Part shown: one piece after another, positions 8,054 to 16,589 of the stretch
Position numbering within the stretch: the stretch's first letter is position 1
Layout of the letters: the number at the start of each line of letters is the position of its first letter
Source of the DNA: DASQPE01 sp041488455
Lineage (GTDB): Bacteria > Gemmatimonadota > Gemmatimonadetes > Gemmatimonadales > GWC2-71-9
Reading direction: 5' to 3'
DNA: 47,567 nucleotides
Assembly (NCBI GenBank): GCA_041488455.1
Contig: JBGPPG010000011.1
Coordinates: forward strand, 1 to 47,567
The notes under the pieces: model-generated
Told to the model about the DNA's origin: nothing
Databases searched by the model: none
The model's input: the letters and a program-made list of their open reading frames with translations, nothing else
Made by a program: the position numbers and the translations under genes

Positions 8054-8713
8054 CTAGCGTGGGGGCTCAGGGCGCGCGAGCACGCCGTGGAGCGCGAAGT
8101 CGATGAGACCCTCGAGCGTTTGCTCGTCGCTCAGCGCCTCCGGGTCGAACTGCTGGAAGAAGCACTGGGTCTGGGTGGCCTGGATCAGCAGCATCGGCAG
8201 GCCGCGCGTGGCGAACCCGTGGCTGGTGGGCCGGAACTCGCCCGCCGCGACACCGCGCTGGAGGATTCGCTCGACCACACGGCGCGCGGGCAGAATCACC
8301 TCCTGGACGTAGAAGTGCGCCAGCTCCGGGAAGCGCTGGAGCTCCGACTGCACCAGCTTGCTGATCCGGCTGAGCTGCTGATTGCGCATGACGGCGTACT
8401 TGCGCTTCATCAGCTCGACCAGCAGGTCTCGGCTGGAGCCCTGAAACGCCTCGACGAACGCCTCACTTTCGCGCACGGCGGCGACGGCCTTCGCTTGCAC
8501 CATCTCACGAAAGAGCGTTTCCTTGGAATCGAAATACAGATAGAGCGTGCCCTTGCTGACGCCGGCCAGACGCGCGACATCCTCGAGCTTGGCGTTGGCG
8601 AACCCGTGCTCGCCGAACACTTCGAGGGCTGCGTCGAGAATTTCTTCGGGCCTGGCCTCGGGGCGGCGTTGCCACCGGGGCGCGGTGATGATGGCGCTGG
8701 ATTCGTCGGTCAT
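8054..8713 (-). CDS. TetR-family repressor of the efflux operon
   Basis: The 219-residue protein has a TetR_N helix-turn-helix at about 20-65 (EILDAALEVFGEHGFANAK ... LAGVSKGTLYLYFDSKETLF) and a helical C-terminal ligand domain. The ATG at 8713 is chosen because AGAGG lies eight bases before it; the frame stays open upstream, but that part crosses the promoter and operator. It is the first gene of the tetR-tolC-emrA-emrB unit, and a TetR-type operator overlaps its own promoter, so autoregulation with derepression of the pump by a pump substrate is likely. The ligand cannot be told from the sequence. Confidence 0.93.
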   Translation of the reverse strand: MTDESSAIITAPRWQRRPEARPEEILDAALEVFGEHGFANAKLEDVARLAGVSKGTLYLYFDSKETLFREMVQAKAVAAVRESEAFVEAFQGSSRDLLVELMKRKYAVMRNQQLSRISKLVQSELQRFPELAHFYVQEVILPARRVVERILQRGVAAGEFRPTSHGFATRGLPMLLIQATQTQCFFQQFDPEALSDEQTLEGLIDFALHGVLARPEPPR

Positions 8714-8733
8714 GCGATTGCCTCTTATTAGTA

Positions 8734-8747
8734 ACTGACTGGTCAGT
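8734..8747. promoter_or_regulatory. TetR-type operator
   Basis: ACTGAC-TG-GTCAGT is a perfect inverted repeat of 6-base arms, very like the TGACTGACCAGTCA-type operators of TetR-family efflux repressors. It lies 21 bases before the tetR start, just downstream of the proposed -10 box, where bound repressor would block transcription. Confidence 0.75.
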
Positions 8748-8775
8748 AAGATATTGAGAAAGCCGTCTCCGTCAA
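8748..8775 (-). promoter_or_regulatory. Sigma-70-type promoter of the efflux operon
   Basis: On the minus strand TTGACG (8775-8770) and TATCTT (8753-8748) are 16 bases apart, a good -35/-10 pair, immediately upstream of the TetR operator. Confidence 0.55.
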
Positions 8776-8869
8776 GTGCCCGACCAGCGCCGTCGCACAA
8801 CCATCTAACCGGTGATCCGGTACGCAATTAGGCAGCCAACGTCGCAACCGCTTCGGCCCGTCCGTTCCC

Positions 8870-8898
8870 TTGCTCCCGGCACTGTCACGTCCTACTAT
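8870..8898 (+). promoter_or_regulatory. Candidate promoter of the TPR/ABC/protease operon
   Basis: TTGCTC (8870-8875) and TACTAT (8893-8898) are 17 bases apart. A start near 8905 would leave about 23 bases of leader, containing GGGGAGG at 8913-8919 before the ATG at 8928. Confidence 0.5.
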
Positions 8899-8927
8899 TG
8901 AGTCAAAGACCTGGGGAGGCCCAGCCG

Positions 8928-10055
8928 ATGTCGGATGCATTCCGCAGCTCCGACGATTTCGACGAACAAGCCCATCAGCTCTACAACGAAGGTCGCTACG
9001 ACGACGCGGTCGCTCTTCTCCGGGAGGGACTCTCCCTCTACCCCCACGCGGTCGAACTCCACATCGGTCTCGCCTACGCCCAGCTGGCGCGGGAGGAGTA
9101 CGCTTGGGCGCGGCGGAGCTTCGAGCGGGCGCTCTCGCTCGACCCCGATCACGAAGACGGGCTGGCTGGGTTGGGGGAGACGCTACTCAAGTTGGGCGAG
9201 CGGGTCGGCGCGCTCCGGGCCTTCGAGCGGATCGTGCTGATCGGCTTCAAGGACGACCACGAGCTGATGCTGCAGGTCGGCCGGGCGCTTTTCCGGGAGT
9301 CACTGATCGGGCCGGCCCAGCGGTTCTTCGATTTCGCGGCGCTGGCGCAGCCGGAATCACCGGACGCGGCGGCCTGTCTGGGATACGCGTATCACCGCCT
9401 GGGCAACGACAGCGGCGCGCTGTTCTGGCTGCGCCGGGCGCTCGAGCTCGAGCCGGAGTTCGCCGAGGCCCGGATCTATCTCGCGAACATGCTGTACGAC
9501 CGGGGGGAATCGGAGGCGGCGCTGCACCACCTGGAGAAGACCAGGCCCGAGGAGCACTACGACGAGCTCGGCATCTGGCGCCACATCGAGCTGAAGAAGT
9601 CGGTCTACCGGCTGCGCGACGAAGACCCCGAGCTCCAGCCCTGGCTCCAGCGTCTGGGCGAGGTGGCGGGCGACCCGGATTCCGTGGATCTCCTGCTCGC
9701 CGAGGTCGAAGCGCAGCAGCCGGACGGCTCCGTGCGCGACCCGCACCAGCTGGAGCTGTTCGGCACGCTTCTCACGGAGCTCCACGCCATGCAGCGCCGG
9801 CCGGGCCAGGTGCCTCCGGGTGACACGCACTCGATCGGCACGCTCGCCGGGCACACGTTCAACGGGACGTGGGAGGAGATTCTCTTGCAGATGAAGGCGG
9901 CCGACCGCGAGTGGGCCGACGCATCGCTCACCGAGTTCATGGTCGGCCTCGCTCGGCGGGGTCGCGCGGAAACCGGGGTGGTGATTCCGGTGACGGACGC
10001 CGAGGCGTTCATCCGCGGGAGCGCCGAGGCGGGGGTCCTGCGTATCATCCAGTGA
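8928..10055 (+). CDS. Tetratricopeptide repeat protein
   Basis: The 375-residue protein starts with about six TPR-like helix pairs (A/L-x-x-G-x-x-x-x-A spacing visible from about residue 12 to 200, e.g. ALFWLRRALELEPEFAEARIYLA) and ends in a domain of about 150 residues that I do not recognise, partly acidic, finishing with a small alpha/beta segment. There is no signal peptide, so it is probably cytoplasmic and a protein-binding scaffold. The ATG at 8928 has GGGGAGG eight bases before it; an in-frame TTG at 8898 lies inside the -10 box and is rejected. Its stop codon overlaps the GTG start of the ABC ATPase gene by four bases, so it is the first gene of that operon. Confidence 0.85.
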   Translation: MSDAFRSSDDFDEQAHQLYNEGRYDDAVALLREGLSLYPHAVELHIGLAYAQLAREEYAWARRSFERALSLDPDHEDGLAGLGETLLKLGERVGALRAFERIVLIGFKDDHELMLQVGRALFRESLIGPAQRFFDFAALAQPESPDAAACLGYAYHRLGNDSGALFWLRRALELEPEFAEARIYLANMLYDRGESEAALHHLEKTRPEEHYDELGIWRHIELKKSVYRLRDEDPELQPWLQRLGEVAGDPDSVDLLLAEVEAQQPDGSVRDPHQLELFGTLLTELHAMQRRPGQVPPGDTHSIGTLAGHTFNGTWEEILLQMKAADREWADASLTEFMVGLARRGRAETGVVIPVTDAEAFIRGSAEAGVLRIIQ

Positions 10056-10975
10056 TCGAGCTGCAGGGCCTCTCCAAGACCTATCGCTCGCTCCTCGGTG
10101 GCCGGGTAGTGCCGGCGCTCGACGACCTCACCCTGACGCTCGCGCGGGGTGAGGTCATCGGCGTTGCAGGACCCAACGGCGCCGGGAAGACCACGCTGAT
10201 CTCACTGCTCCTCGGCTACCTGTTCCCCACGAGCGGCACGTTGCTGGTGGAGGGCATTCCCCCTCGCACCTGGGTCGAGCGGCACGGGGCCGGCTACCTG
10301 GCCGAGCTCATCGCCATTCCGGGCCACTGGGCAGTGGACGCGGCCCTCCGACGCTACGCGGTTCTGTCCCAGGTACCCTCAGAACACCTTGGCGAGCGGG
10401 TGGAGGCGCTCCTCCGGGACTTCGGGCTCGCCGATCAGCGAAGCAAGCGGGTGCGGGAGCTGTCCAAGGGCAACCTTCAGCGGCTCGGACTCGCGCAGGC
10501 ACTGGCCGGCGATAGTGATCTCCTCGTCCTCGACGAGCCGACCCACGGGCTCGACCCGCTCTGGACTCAGCGCTTCCGCGACACGGTCCGCGAGCTGCGG
10601 CGACCCTCCCGCCTGATCCTGATCGCCTCGCACAACCTGGACGAGCTGGAGCGACTGGCCGACCGGGTGCTGATCCTCCACCAGGGGCGGGTCGAGCGGA
10701 TCGTCGCAGCCGGCGCGGGCGCCATGCCCTCCACGGGTGTCGCGGTCGCGTACCGGCTGGCGCTGGTTGCGGCGCATCCGGCGCTGGCCCGGATCTTCCC
10801 CGACGCCGCGGCCATCGCAGGCCGGCAGGCGGAGTGGCGTGTCCGGGGCGAGCTTGACGCCCTCAATCGGGGACTCGCCGAGCTGCTGTCGGCAGGCGCG
10901 GTAGTCACTGCGTTCGCGCCCGAGGAGAGCCGCCTGGAGAGCGAGTTCCGGGCAGCTGTCGGAGGCGACGCATGA
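10052..10975 (+). CDS. ABC transporter ATP-binding protein (ABC-2 type)
   Basis: The 307-residue protein has Walker A GPNGAGKTT (about 42-50), Q-loop region, a signature reading LSKGNLQRLGLAQAL (K in place of the second G of LSGG), Walker B LLVLDEPTHGLDP and H-loop IASHN. The last 90 residues form an extra C-terminal domain of the kind found in DrrA/CcmA-like ATPases. The start is the GTG at 10052, overlapping the TPR gene stop codon as GTGA. The next gene, overlapping by ATGA, encodes the membrane part. Direction and cargo are not evident. Confidence 0.9.
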   Translation: MIELQGLSKTYRSLLGGRVVPALDDLTLTLARGEVIGVAGPNGAGKTTLISLLLGYLFPTSGTLLVEGIPPRTWVERHGAGYLAELIAIPGHWAVDAALRRYAVLSQVPSEHLGERVEALLRDFGLADQRSKRVRELSKGNLQRLGLAQALAGDSDLLVLDEPTHGLDPLWTQRFRDTVRELRRPSRLILIASHNLDELERLADRVLILHQGRVERIVAAGAGAMPSTGVAVAYRLALVAAHPALARIFPDAAAIAGRQAEWRVRGELDALNRGLAELLSAGAVVTAFAPEESRLESEFRAAVGGDA

Positions 10976-11682
10976 AGCTGCCTACCCGGTACGCCGGCTG
11001 GATGGTCCGTGACCTGGCTTTCGGGCCGGGCCTTCTGATGGCGGTGCTGACCCTCCTGGCTGCGCTCCTGGTGAGCCGGGTGCAGGTGACCGGCCCCATC
11101 GGAGACGCCGCTCAAGCCGCGTCCCTTGTCGTCCTCGATTGGACCGCGATCGCGCTCACGCTGCTCGCGACCGGTGGAGTGGTGAGTGCCGACTTCGCGA
11201 TCGGGCACCAGCGCACGCTGTTCGCGAAGCCGGTCAGTCCGCCGCTCTACTATCTCCAGCGCTGGCTGATCGCCGGCGTCGCCGTGCTGATCGGGTCCGC
11301 CGTGGTGGCGCAGATCATCGCGAGCCGGTTCGCCATGCCCTTGGTGGGTCCCGGGTTCGTGGCCCGTCTGGCGCTGCTCTATCTGGTGATCGGCGGGCTC
11401 GTGTTCCTGATGTCAACGCTCATCCGGGGTGACTGGCTGGCGGTGGCGGCGTTGCTGGCCTGGCAGACCCTGATGGGCGTGGCCCACTCCATGGGCATGG
11501 AGCGCGGGCCGATCGGCGTGGTGCTCGAGTTGATCCTCCCTCCCCGACACCTGCTTCACCTGGGCGATCCGCTCCCCGACGGGGCCGGCCTGGTTCAGGT
11601 GGTGGTGTACGGGGCTGCGGCTCTGCTCGGCGCACTCGCCGTGCTCCGCTGGCGCCCGCTGGCCCGGGGAGCCCGCGAATGA
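10972..11682 (+). CDS. ABC-2-type transporter permease
   Basis: A 236-residue membrane protein with about six hydrophobic helices (for example LLMAVLTLLAALLVS near the start and VVVYGAAALLGALAVL at the end), the size and layout of an ABC-2 permease. It overlaps the ATPase gene before it (ATGA at 10972) and the M16 protease gene after it (ATGA at 11679), so all three are probably made together. A homodimer with two copies of the ATPase is the expected complex in the inner membrane. Confidence 0.8.
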   Translation: MKLPTRYAGWMVRDLAFGPGLLMAVLTLLAALLVSRVQVTGPIGDAAQAASLVVLDWTAIALTLLATGGVVSADFAIGHQRTLFAKPVSPPLYYLQRWLIAGVAVLIGSAVVAQIIASRFAMPLVGPGFVARLALLYLVIGGLVFLMSTLIRGDWLAVAALLAWQTLMGVAHSMGMERGPIGVVLELILPPRHLLHLGDPLPDGAGLVQVVVYGAAALLGALAVLRWRPLARGARE

Positions 11683-14291
11683 CCGCACGCTGGTCCGCCG
11701 GCGTGGTGCGCGAGGTCCTCCCCAACGGGCTGACGCTGCTGGTGCAGCGTGACGACTCGGCGCCGGTGGTCTCGGTGGTCACCCACGTAAAGGCGGGGTT
11801 CTTCGACGAGCCCGACCGGTGGGTCGGCATCTCGCACGTGCTGGAGCACATGTTCTTCAAGGGGACCGCACGGCGGGGCGTCGGTGCCGTGGCGCGGGAG
11901 ACCAAGGCCGCCGGCGGCTACCTCAACGCCAGCACCAGCTACGACCACACGGCGTACTTCACCGTGCTGCCGGCGAGCGGGCTCGCCGCGGCGCTCGACA
12001 TCCAGAGCGACGCGCTCCGGCACTCCCGCATCGACGCCGACGAGCTGGCCCGGGAGCTCCGGGTGATCATCCAGGAGGCCAAGCGCAAACTCGACAACGC
12101 CGGCGCGGTCGCTTACGAGACCCTGCACGAGATCATGTTCGACCGCCACCGCATTCGCCGGTGGCGGATCGGTTACGAGGCCGACCTCGCCCGCTTCACG
12201 CGGGACGATCTTTGGGCGTACTACCGATCGCGCTACGTGCCGGAGCGCACGATCGTATCGATCGTGGGCGCCGTGGAGCCGGAACGGGCACTCGGGATGG
12301 CGCGGGAGGCCTACCGCGACTGGGCTCCGGCGCCGGGCGCCAGCGACCCGTCTCCTGACGAGCCGCCCCGGCGAGACGTCCGGGCTCGCACGCTTCGCGG
12401 CGACGTGAGCCAGGCCGAGCTTGCGGTCGGCTGGCGCACCGTGGCGCCCTTGCATCCCGATGCGGCGGCGCTGGATTTGGCCGCGGCGGTGCTCGCGGCG
12501 GGGCGGGGCAGCTGGCTCCAGCGCGCGCTCCGCGAGACCGGTGTGGTGACGTCCATCGCCGCTTACAACTACTCGCCGACCGAGCTCGGCGTCTTCGGAG
12601 TGACGGCGGATCTGGAGGCGGAGCGCGTGCCCGGGGCCCTCGAGGGGATCGCGCAGGCGACGGCCCGGCTGAGCCTGGTCGGGCCCTCGGCGGACGATCT
12701 CGATCGGGCGAAGACCCTGCTTCTCACTCGCTGGGCCCGTCGGCTCGAATCGATGGAAGGCCGTGCTGCCGCCCTGGCGGCGGCGGAAGCGCTGGAGGAC
12801 GTGGGCGTCCTCGACCGCGAGTACGAGGCGCTTGCCGCCGCGACGGCCGACGACGTGAGGGCCGTGGCGGCACGCTACCTCGATCCGGAAACGGTCTCGG
12901 CGGTCGTCTATCTCCCGCGTGACGGCGGCTCGGAGCTCACGGCGGACCAGGTCGCCCGGACCTTCGCGGTGACAGCGCTTCCCCCGATGGCGGCCCCGGC
13001 GGGCTCTGCGCCGTCGCCGCCCGCCCGGCGCGCCGCGCGCGGGACCGTCGAGTCAGACGTGCTCCACGCACCGCTTCAGGGCGCCGATCTGCTGGTGCGC
13101 CGCAAGCCGGGCGTCCCGACCGTAACGCTGGGTCTCTACGTACCCCGGCTGGAGTTCGACCCGCCCGGTCAGGCGGGCCTCGGCGCGCTCACGGTGCGGA
13201 GCGCGCTCCGCGGGGCTGCCGGGCTCGACGCCGGCGGTCTGGCCTTCGCGGCCGAGCGGCTGGGCGGCACCCTGGGGGCGGGGCTCACGTCGGACTGGGT
13301 CGGAGTGGGGCTTACGGTGCTGACGGAGCGGCTGGGAGACGCCGCCGCGCTGATCGACGCCGTACACCGGTCCCCGACGCTCGCCGACCGGGATGTCGCG
13401 GCGGAGCGCGACCTGCTCGTTGCGGAGGCCCGGCAGGTCGCGGACGACATGTTCCGCTATCCGTTCCAGCTCGCTTTCGCCGAGGCCTTCGGTGACGCGG
13501 GCTACGGGCTTCCGATCGCCGGCTTGCCCGAGACCCTGGCCGATCTCACCGGCACCGACGCGCGCCGGTGGCACCAGCAGGCCATGCTGGCAGCGCGCCC
13601 GGTCATCGTCGCAGTCGGCGACGTGGCGCCGGGGTCTGCCGCCGATGTGCTCGCCGGTGTGTTCGACAGCCTGCCGGCCCGGGCGGCCGCCCCGGCACCG
13701 ACGCCGCTCACGTGGGCCCTCGACTCGCGGCCGCAGGAGCGGGTGGTTCTCCGGGACAAGGCCCAGACCGCGCTCGCCATGGTCTTCCGCGGCCCGGATC
13801 GCCGGAGCCCGGAGCGCTTCGCCGCCGAAGTGTGGGCGGGGGTCGCGAGCGGCCTGGGGGGCCGGATATTCGAGGCGCTCCGCGACCGGCGCTCACTGGC
13901 GTACACCGTGCTGGCGTCGTCGTGGCAGAAGGGCCGCGCCGGCGCGCTCGTCGCCTACATCGCCACCTCGCCGGAGCGCGAAGCGGAGGCCCGGGCGGCC
14001 ATGCTGGAGGAGCTGGAGCGGTTCGTCAGGGAACCGGTGACAGCGGCGGAGCTGGCGCAGGCGGTGAGCTATCTCTCCGGCCAGGCGGAGGTCCGGCGTC
14101 AGCACGCAACGACCGTCGCCGGCGAGGTGCTGGAGGCCTGGCTCGTGGGTGACGGACTCGCGGAGCTTGCGGACCCGGGTGCGGCGTATTGCCGCGTCAC
14201 CGTCGAGCAGGTGCAGGCCCTCGCGGCGGCCCACCTGACCGGGCTCGCGCGGGCGGAAGGGATCGTGCGAGGGGCTGGGGGCGGCAAGTAA
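11679..14291 (+). CDS. Double-domain M16 (insulinase/pitrilysin-type) zinc protease
   Basis: The 870-residue protein is two fused M16 units. The N-terminal unit has the inverted zinc motif H53-V-L-E56-H57 and the distal ligand E133 in IIQEAKR, 76 residues after the second histidine as the family requires, so it should be active. The C-terminal unit (from about 455) lacks H-x-x-E-H but keeps the R/Y-containing substrate loop (FEALRDRRSLAYTV), as in other catalytically split M16 pairs. No signal peptide is seen: the start is MTARWSAGVVREVLPNG, typical of cytoplasmic-looking M16B proteins. It is fused by overlapping frames to an ABC transporter, suggesting that peptides are imported and degraded or cleaved before export. 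Confidence 0.92.
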   Translation: MTARWSAGVVREVLPNGLTLLVQRDDSAPVVSVVTHVKAGFFDEPDRWVGISHVLEHMFFKGTARRGVGAVARETKAAGGYLNASTSYDHTAYFTVLPASGLAAALDIQSDALRHSRIDADELARELRVIIQEAKRKLDNAGAVAYETLHEIMFDRHRIRRWRIGYEADLARFTRDDLWAYYRSRYVPERTIVSIVGAVEPERALGMAREAYRDWAPAPGASDPSPDEPPRRDVRARTLRGDVSQAELAVGWRTVAPLHPDAAALDLAAAVLAAGRGSWLQRALRETGVVTSIAAYNYSPTELGVFGVTADLEAERVPGALEGIAQATARLSLVGPSADDLDRAKTLLLTRWARRLESMEGRAAALAAAEALEDVGVLDREYEALAAATADDVRAVAARYLDPETVSAVVYLPRDGGSELTADQVARTFAVTALPPMAAPAGSAPSPPARRAARGTVESDVLHAPLQGADLLVRRKPGVPTVTLGLYVPRLEFDPPGQAGLGALTVRSALRGAAGLDAGGLAFAAERLGGTLGAGLTSDWVGVGLTVLTERLGDAAALIDAVHRSPTLADRDVAAERDLLVAEARQVADDMFRYPFQLAFAEAFGDAGYGLPIAGLPETLADLTGTDARRWHQQAMLAARPVIVAVGDVAPGSAADVLAGVFDSLPARAAAPAPTPLTWALDSRPQERVVLRDKAQTALAMVFRGPDRRSPERFAAEVWAGVASGLGGRIFEALRDRRSLAYTVLASSWQKGRAGALVAYIATSPEREAEARAAMLEELERFVREPVTAAELAQAVSYLSGQAEVRRQHATTVAGEVLEAWLVGDGLAELADPGAAYCRVTVEQVQALAAAHLTGLARAEGIVRGAGGGK

Positions 14292-14316
14292 CGCCGGCGC
14301 TGCGGAACCGCGTTGT

Positions 14317-14895
14317 ATGTTTGGGGCCATGACGGCAGACGGCCTTCCCCGGTCCGAGACCCAGCCCCGCCTCCAATGGAGCGCGGCGGATCTGCTCACG
14401 GCCCTCCGCGTGCCGCTGGCGATTCTCTTCCCGCTCGTCCGCGACACATGGGTGCGGGTCGGCATCGTGGTGATCGCCTCCGCGACGGACCTGCTGGACG
14501 GGCCGATCGCGCGGCGGTTCGGATCTTCGCGGCTGGGCGTCGTGCTGGATCCGGTGGCCGACAAGCTCTTCATGGCCTCCGCGTTCGGCGTGGTGGCCTT
14601 GTCGGGTCAGCTGGCCTGGTACGAGGTCGTCGGCGTTCTCCTTCGCGACATCGTCGCTACGGTTGCCTTCGTAATCACGGCGCTGTCCCGCCGGGCCACC
14701 GCCATTCCCGCCCGGCTCGGCGGCAAGGCGGTCACGGTGGGCCAGCTGCTCACGCTGGTGGCCTTTCTCGTCGGGTCGCCCCTGCTGCATGAGCTGGTCT
14801 GGGCGACGGCCGCCGTGGGCCTGTACGCGATCTGGGACTACACTCGCGTCGCTCGGCGGGAGAAGCGACCGGTCGGCGGGGCCGATCCGGAATGA
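14317..14895 (+). CDS. CDP-alcohol phosphatidyltransferase family protein (PgsA-like)
   Basis: The 192-residue membrane protein has the family signature in DLLDGPIARRFGSSRLG followed by VVLDPVADK, supplying the four metal-binding aspartates. It would exchange CMP of a CDP-linked lipid for an alcohol; PgsA-type phosphatidylglycerophosphate synthase is the nearest guess by size and motif. The stretch between AR and the next G is seven residues where the consensus has eight. Several hydrophobic helices follow. Two starts are possible, the ATG at 14317 and one at 14329 (behind TTTGGGG); neither has a strong ribosome site. It lies 25 bases after the protease gene. Confidence 0.85.
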   Translation: MFGAMTADGLPRSETQPRLQWSAADLLTALRVPLAILFPLVRDTWVRVGIVVIASATDLLDGPIARRFGSSRLGVVLDPVADKLFMASAFGVVALSGQLAWYEVVGVLLRDIVATVAFVITALSRRATAIPARLGGKAVTVGQLLTLVAFLVGSPLLHELVWATAAVGLYAIWDYTRVARREKRPVGGADPE

Positions 14896-14919
14896 ACCCA
14901 GGCGGCAGAGGATAGCCAC

Positions 14920-15330
14920 GTGGCGGGCGAGACGAAGCGAGTGGCGGTCGTGTGGGAGGGCGGGATGCGGTTCCGCGGTGGGGAGCCGGGCGGCCCCACT
15001 TCGCTGGTAGACGCGGACAACGCGGAGGCGCCGGGCCCGACCCTCACGCTGCTCCTGGCCGCGGCTGCGTGCAGCGGCGCGGATGTGGTCACGATCCTCG
15101 AGAAGATGCGGGCAAGCCTGGAATCGCTACGGATCGACGTCGCCGGTGTGCGCCGCGAGTCCGTTCCCCGGCGCTTTGCGTCCATTCGGTTCGCCTTCCA
15201 CATCCGCGGCGCCGGCCTCGACGAGGTGAAGGCCCGCCGCGCCATCGATCTCTCTCTGGAGAAATACTGCTCGGTCGTGCACTCGCTCGCGCCGGACATC
15301 GCGGTCGAGTATGACCTGCATCTGGCGTAG
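14920..15330 (+). CDS. OsmC/Ohr-family protein (YhfA-like)
   Basis: The 136-residue protein has the two conserved cysteines of the OsmC fold, the first in LLLAAAACSGADVVTILEKM (about 51) on the central helix and the second in EKYCSVVHSL (about 117). Members of this family reduce organic or fatty acid hydroperoxides, although the YhfA/YhfA-like branch is poorly characterised. The start is the GTG at 14920, preceded by AGAGGA seven bases upstream. It follows the phosphatidyltransferase gene after 24 bases and overlaps the next gene by 20 bases. Confidence 0.85.
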   Translation: MAGETKRVAVVWEGGMRFRGGEPGGPTSLVDADNAEAPGPTLTLLLAAAACSGADVVTILEKMRASLESLRIDVAGVRRESVPRRFASIRFAFHIRGAGLDEVKARRAIDLSLEKYCSVVHSLAPDIAVEYDLHLA

Positions 15331-15766
15331 CCTCCCGCTTCTCGCCGCGGTATGCGCCGGGCCGGCTGTAGCCCAGACCACGCTCGAAGCGGGCGGACAG
15401 GCGCTGCTCACGACCGCCGATCCGGCGTTGGTCACGGGCGGTCTCTACGCCGCGGTCCGGGCGTCGATGCGGATGCGGCTCGCGGCCACCGCGGGCGTGG
15501 GCGTGTCGGGCGGGCGAGCGGCGGGGCGCGGGGAGCTGCTCGCCCACTTTCTACTCAGTCCAACGGCCACGGCGCACCCAGGCGTGTACTTCGGCGGCGG
15601 GATCGCCGGCGTGGCCGGAGCGGTCGATCAGGGGTATGTCGTCGCGCTGGTCGGGTTGGAGGGAGCGCCGGGCGGGCGGTCGGGCTGGGCGGTCGAAGCC
15701 GGCGTGGGTGGGGGTGTTCGTCTCACCGTGGGCTGGCGCTGGCGTCGGCCGATCCGGAAACAATAG
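15311..15766 (+). CDS. Small exported protein of unknown function
   Basis: I do not recognise the family. The 151-residue product starts with a signal peptide (IWRSLPLLAAVCAGPAVAQ, cleavage likely after AVAQ or AQT) and continues as alternating small and hydrophobic residues rich in glycine, the look of a small outer membrane beta-barrel with a C-terminal VRLTVGWRWRR strand. The start ATG at 15311 lies inside the end of the OsmC gene, so it is the last gene of this operon; a strong hairpin follows its stop codon directly. Confidence 0.7.
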   Translation: MTCIWRSLPLLAAVCAGPAVAQTTLEAGGQALLTTADPALVTGGLYAAVRASMRMRLAATAGVGVSGGRAAGRGELLAHFLLSPTATAHPGVYFGGGIAGVAGAVDQGYVVALVGLEGAPGGRSGWAVEAGVGGGVRLTVGWRWRRPIRKQ

Positions 15767-15792
15767 CGCCCCGAGGCGGCTGCCTCGGGGCG
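15767..15792. terminator. Bidirectional hairpin terminator
   Basis: CGCCCCGAGGC (15767-15777) and its exact reverse complement (15782-15792) flank a GGCT loop, directly behind the stop codon of the plus-strand gene and 25 bases beyond the stop of the convergent minus-strand gene. On the minus strand it is followed by CTATTGTTT. Unlike three other convergent junctions in the window it has no heptamer repeats. Confidence 0.75.
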
Positions 15793-15817
15793 AACATGTG
15801 CGCGGTGACCGGGTGCG

Positions 15818-16102
15818 TCAGACCGCGACGGAGCCAGCGCTCTCCTGCCGGACGGACTCGGCGCGGCGTTGCACGGGCTGACAGTACCGCTCGCCCAGCG
15901 TGCGCAGCCTGCCGAACTCCTCCTCGCTCAGGTCCGGATACCGGTCCGTAAGGTACTGCATGGTGTCGTCGAACCACCCCTTTTGGTGCTCGGGGAGGGC
16001 TTCGATGACGCCGCACCGGAGGATGTGACTGAACATCTCGTCACGGGCCTGATCGAACGAGGACGCGGCCGCCGGGAGACGCCTGGGCTTCTTCTTGCTC
16101 AT
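15818..16102 (-). CDS. Small hypothetical protein
   Basis: I do not recognise a named family. The 94-residue product starts with a basic stretch (SKKKPRRLP), continues with a predicted helical, soluble core (SFDQARDEMFSHILRCGV ... WFDDTMQYLTDRYPDLS) and has two cysteines. The ATG at 16102 is backed by AAGGAAGG just upstream, a strong ribosome site, which supports a real gene and excludes the longer in-frame reading. It is monocistronic, facing the operon on its left and divergent from the one on its right. Confidence 0.7.
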   Translation of the reverse strand: MSKKKPRRLPAAASSFDQARDEMFSHILRCGVIEALPEHQKGWFDDTMQYLTDRYPDLSEEEFGRLRTLGERYCQPVQRRAESVRQESAGSVAV

Positions 16103-16280
16103 CGACCTTCCTTGGGGTTCAAGTGTCTTGGCGCTTCCGCGCCGCGGGAATGATAACAGGGTCACACCATCGGGTGCAAAGACGCTCCAAGCCCCCGTCG
16201 ATGCACGGCCCGCATTACATTCATCGGTAGAAACCACGCGAACTTGAGGGCGGTTCCCTCCGGGGCATCGCAAGGCGGGC

Positions 16281-16589
16281 ATGGCGGAGCACGACGAGGT
16301 GTATGACAAGGGGCGGGCGGAGCGTCTGGCGGAGTTGCTTCGTGCGCTGGCGGCCCGAATCCAGGAGCTGGACCGGGGTGGGCAGCTGCTGGGCGGAGTG
16401 CCCGAGCTGCTTCGGCTGATGGGCGACGCCCGCTCGGAGCTGTTCCATTACGAGGTCCGCAGCACATACGACACGCCGGAGGTCGCGGAAAACCGGCGGA
16501 TCGTCGAGGAAGCGCAGCACAAGAAGGGCTCCTTCAAGCTCGAGGAACCGGAGGACGACGAGCCATGGCGGGCACCCCCGTCGGCATGA
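16281..16589 (+). CDS. Small hypothetical protein upstream of a DsbA-like gene
   Basis: The 102-residue product is hydrophilic, helical and charged (AERLAELLRALAARIQELDRG), with a lysine/glutamate-rich end. No family recognised. AAGGCGGGC precedes the ATG. Its last 25 bases overlap the start of the thioredoxin-like gene, so the two are co-translated; a function linked to the cell envelope is only a guess from context. Confidence 0.65.
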   Translation: MAEHDEVYDKGRAERLAELLRALAARIQELDRGGQLLGGVPELLRLMGDARSELFHYEVRSTYDTPEVAENRRIVEEAQHKKGSFKLEEPEDDEPWRAPPSA

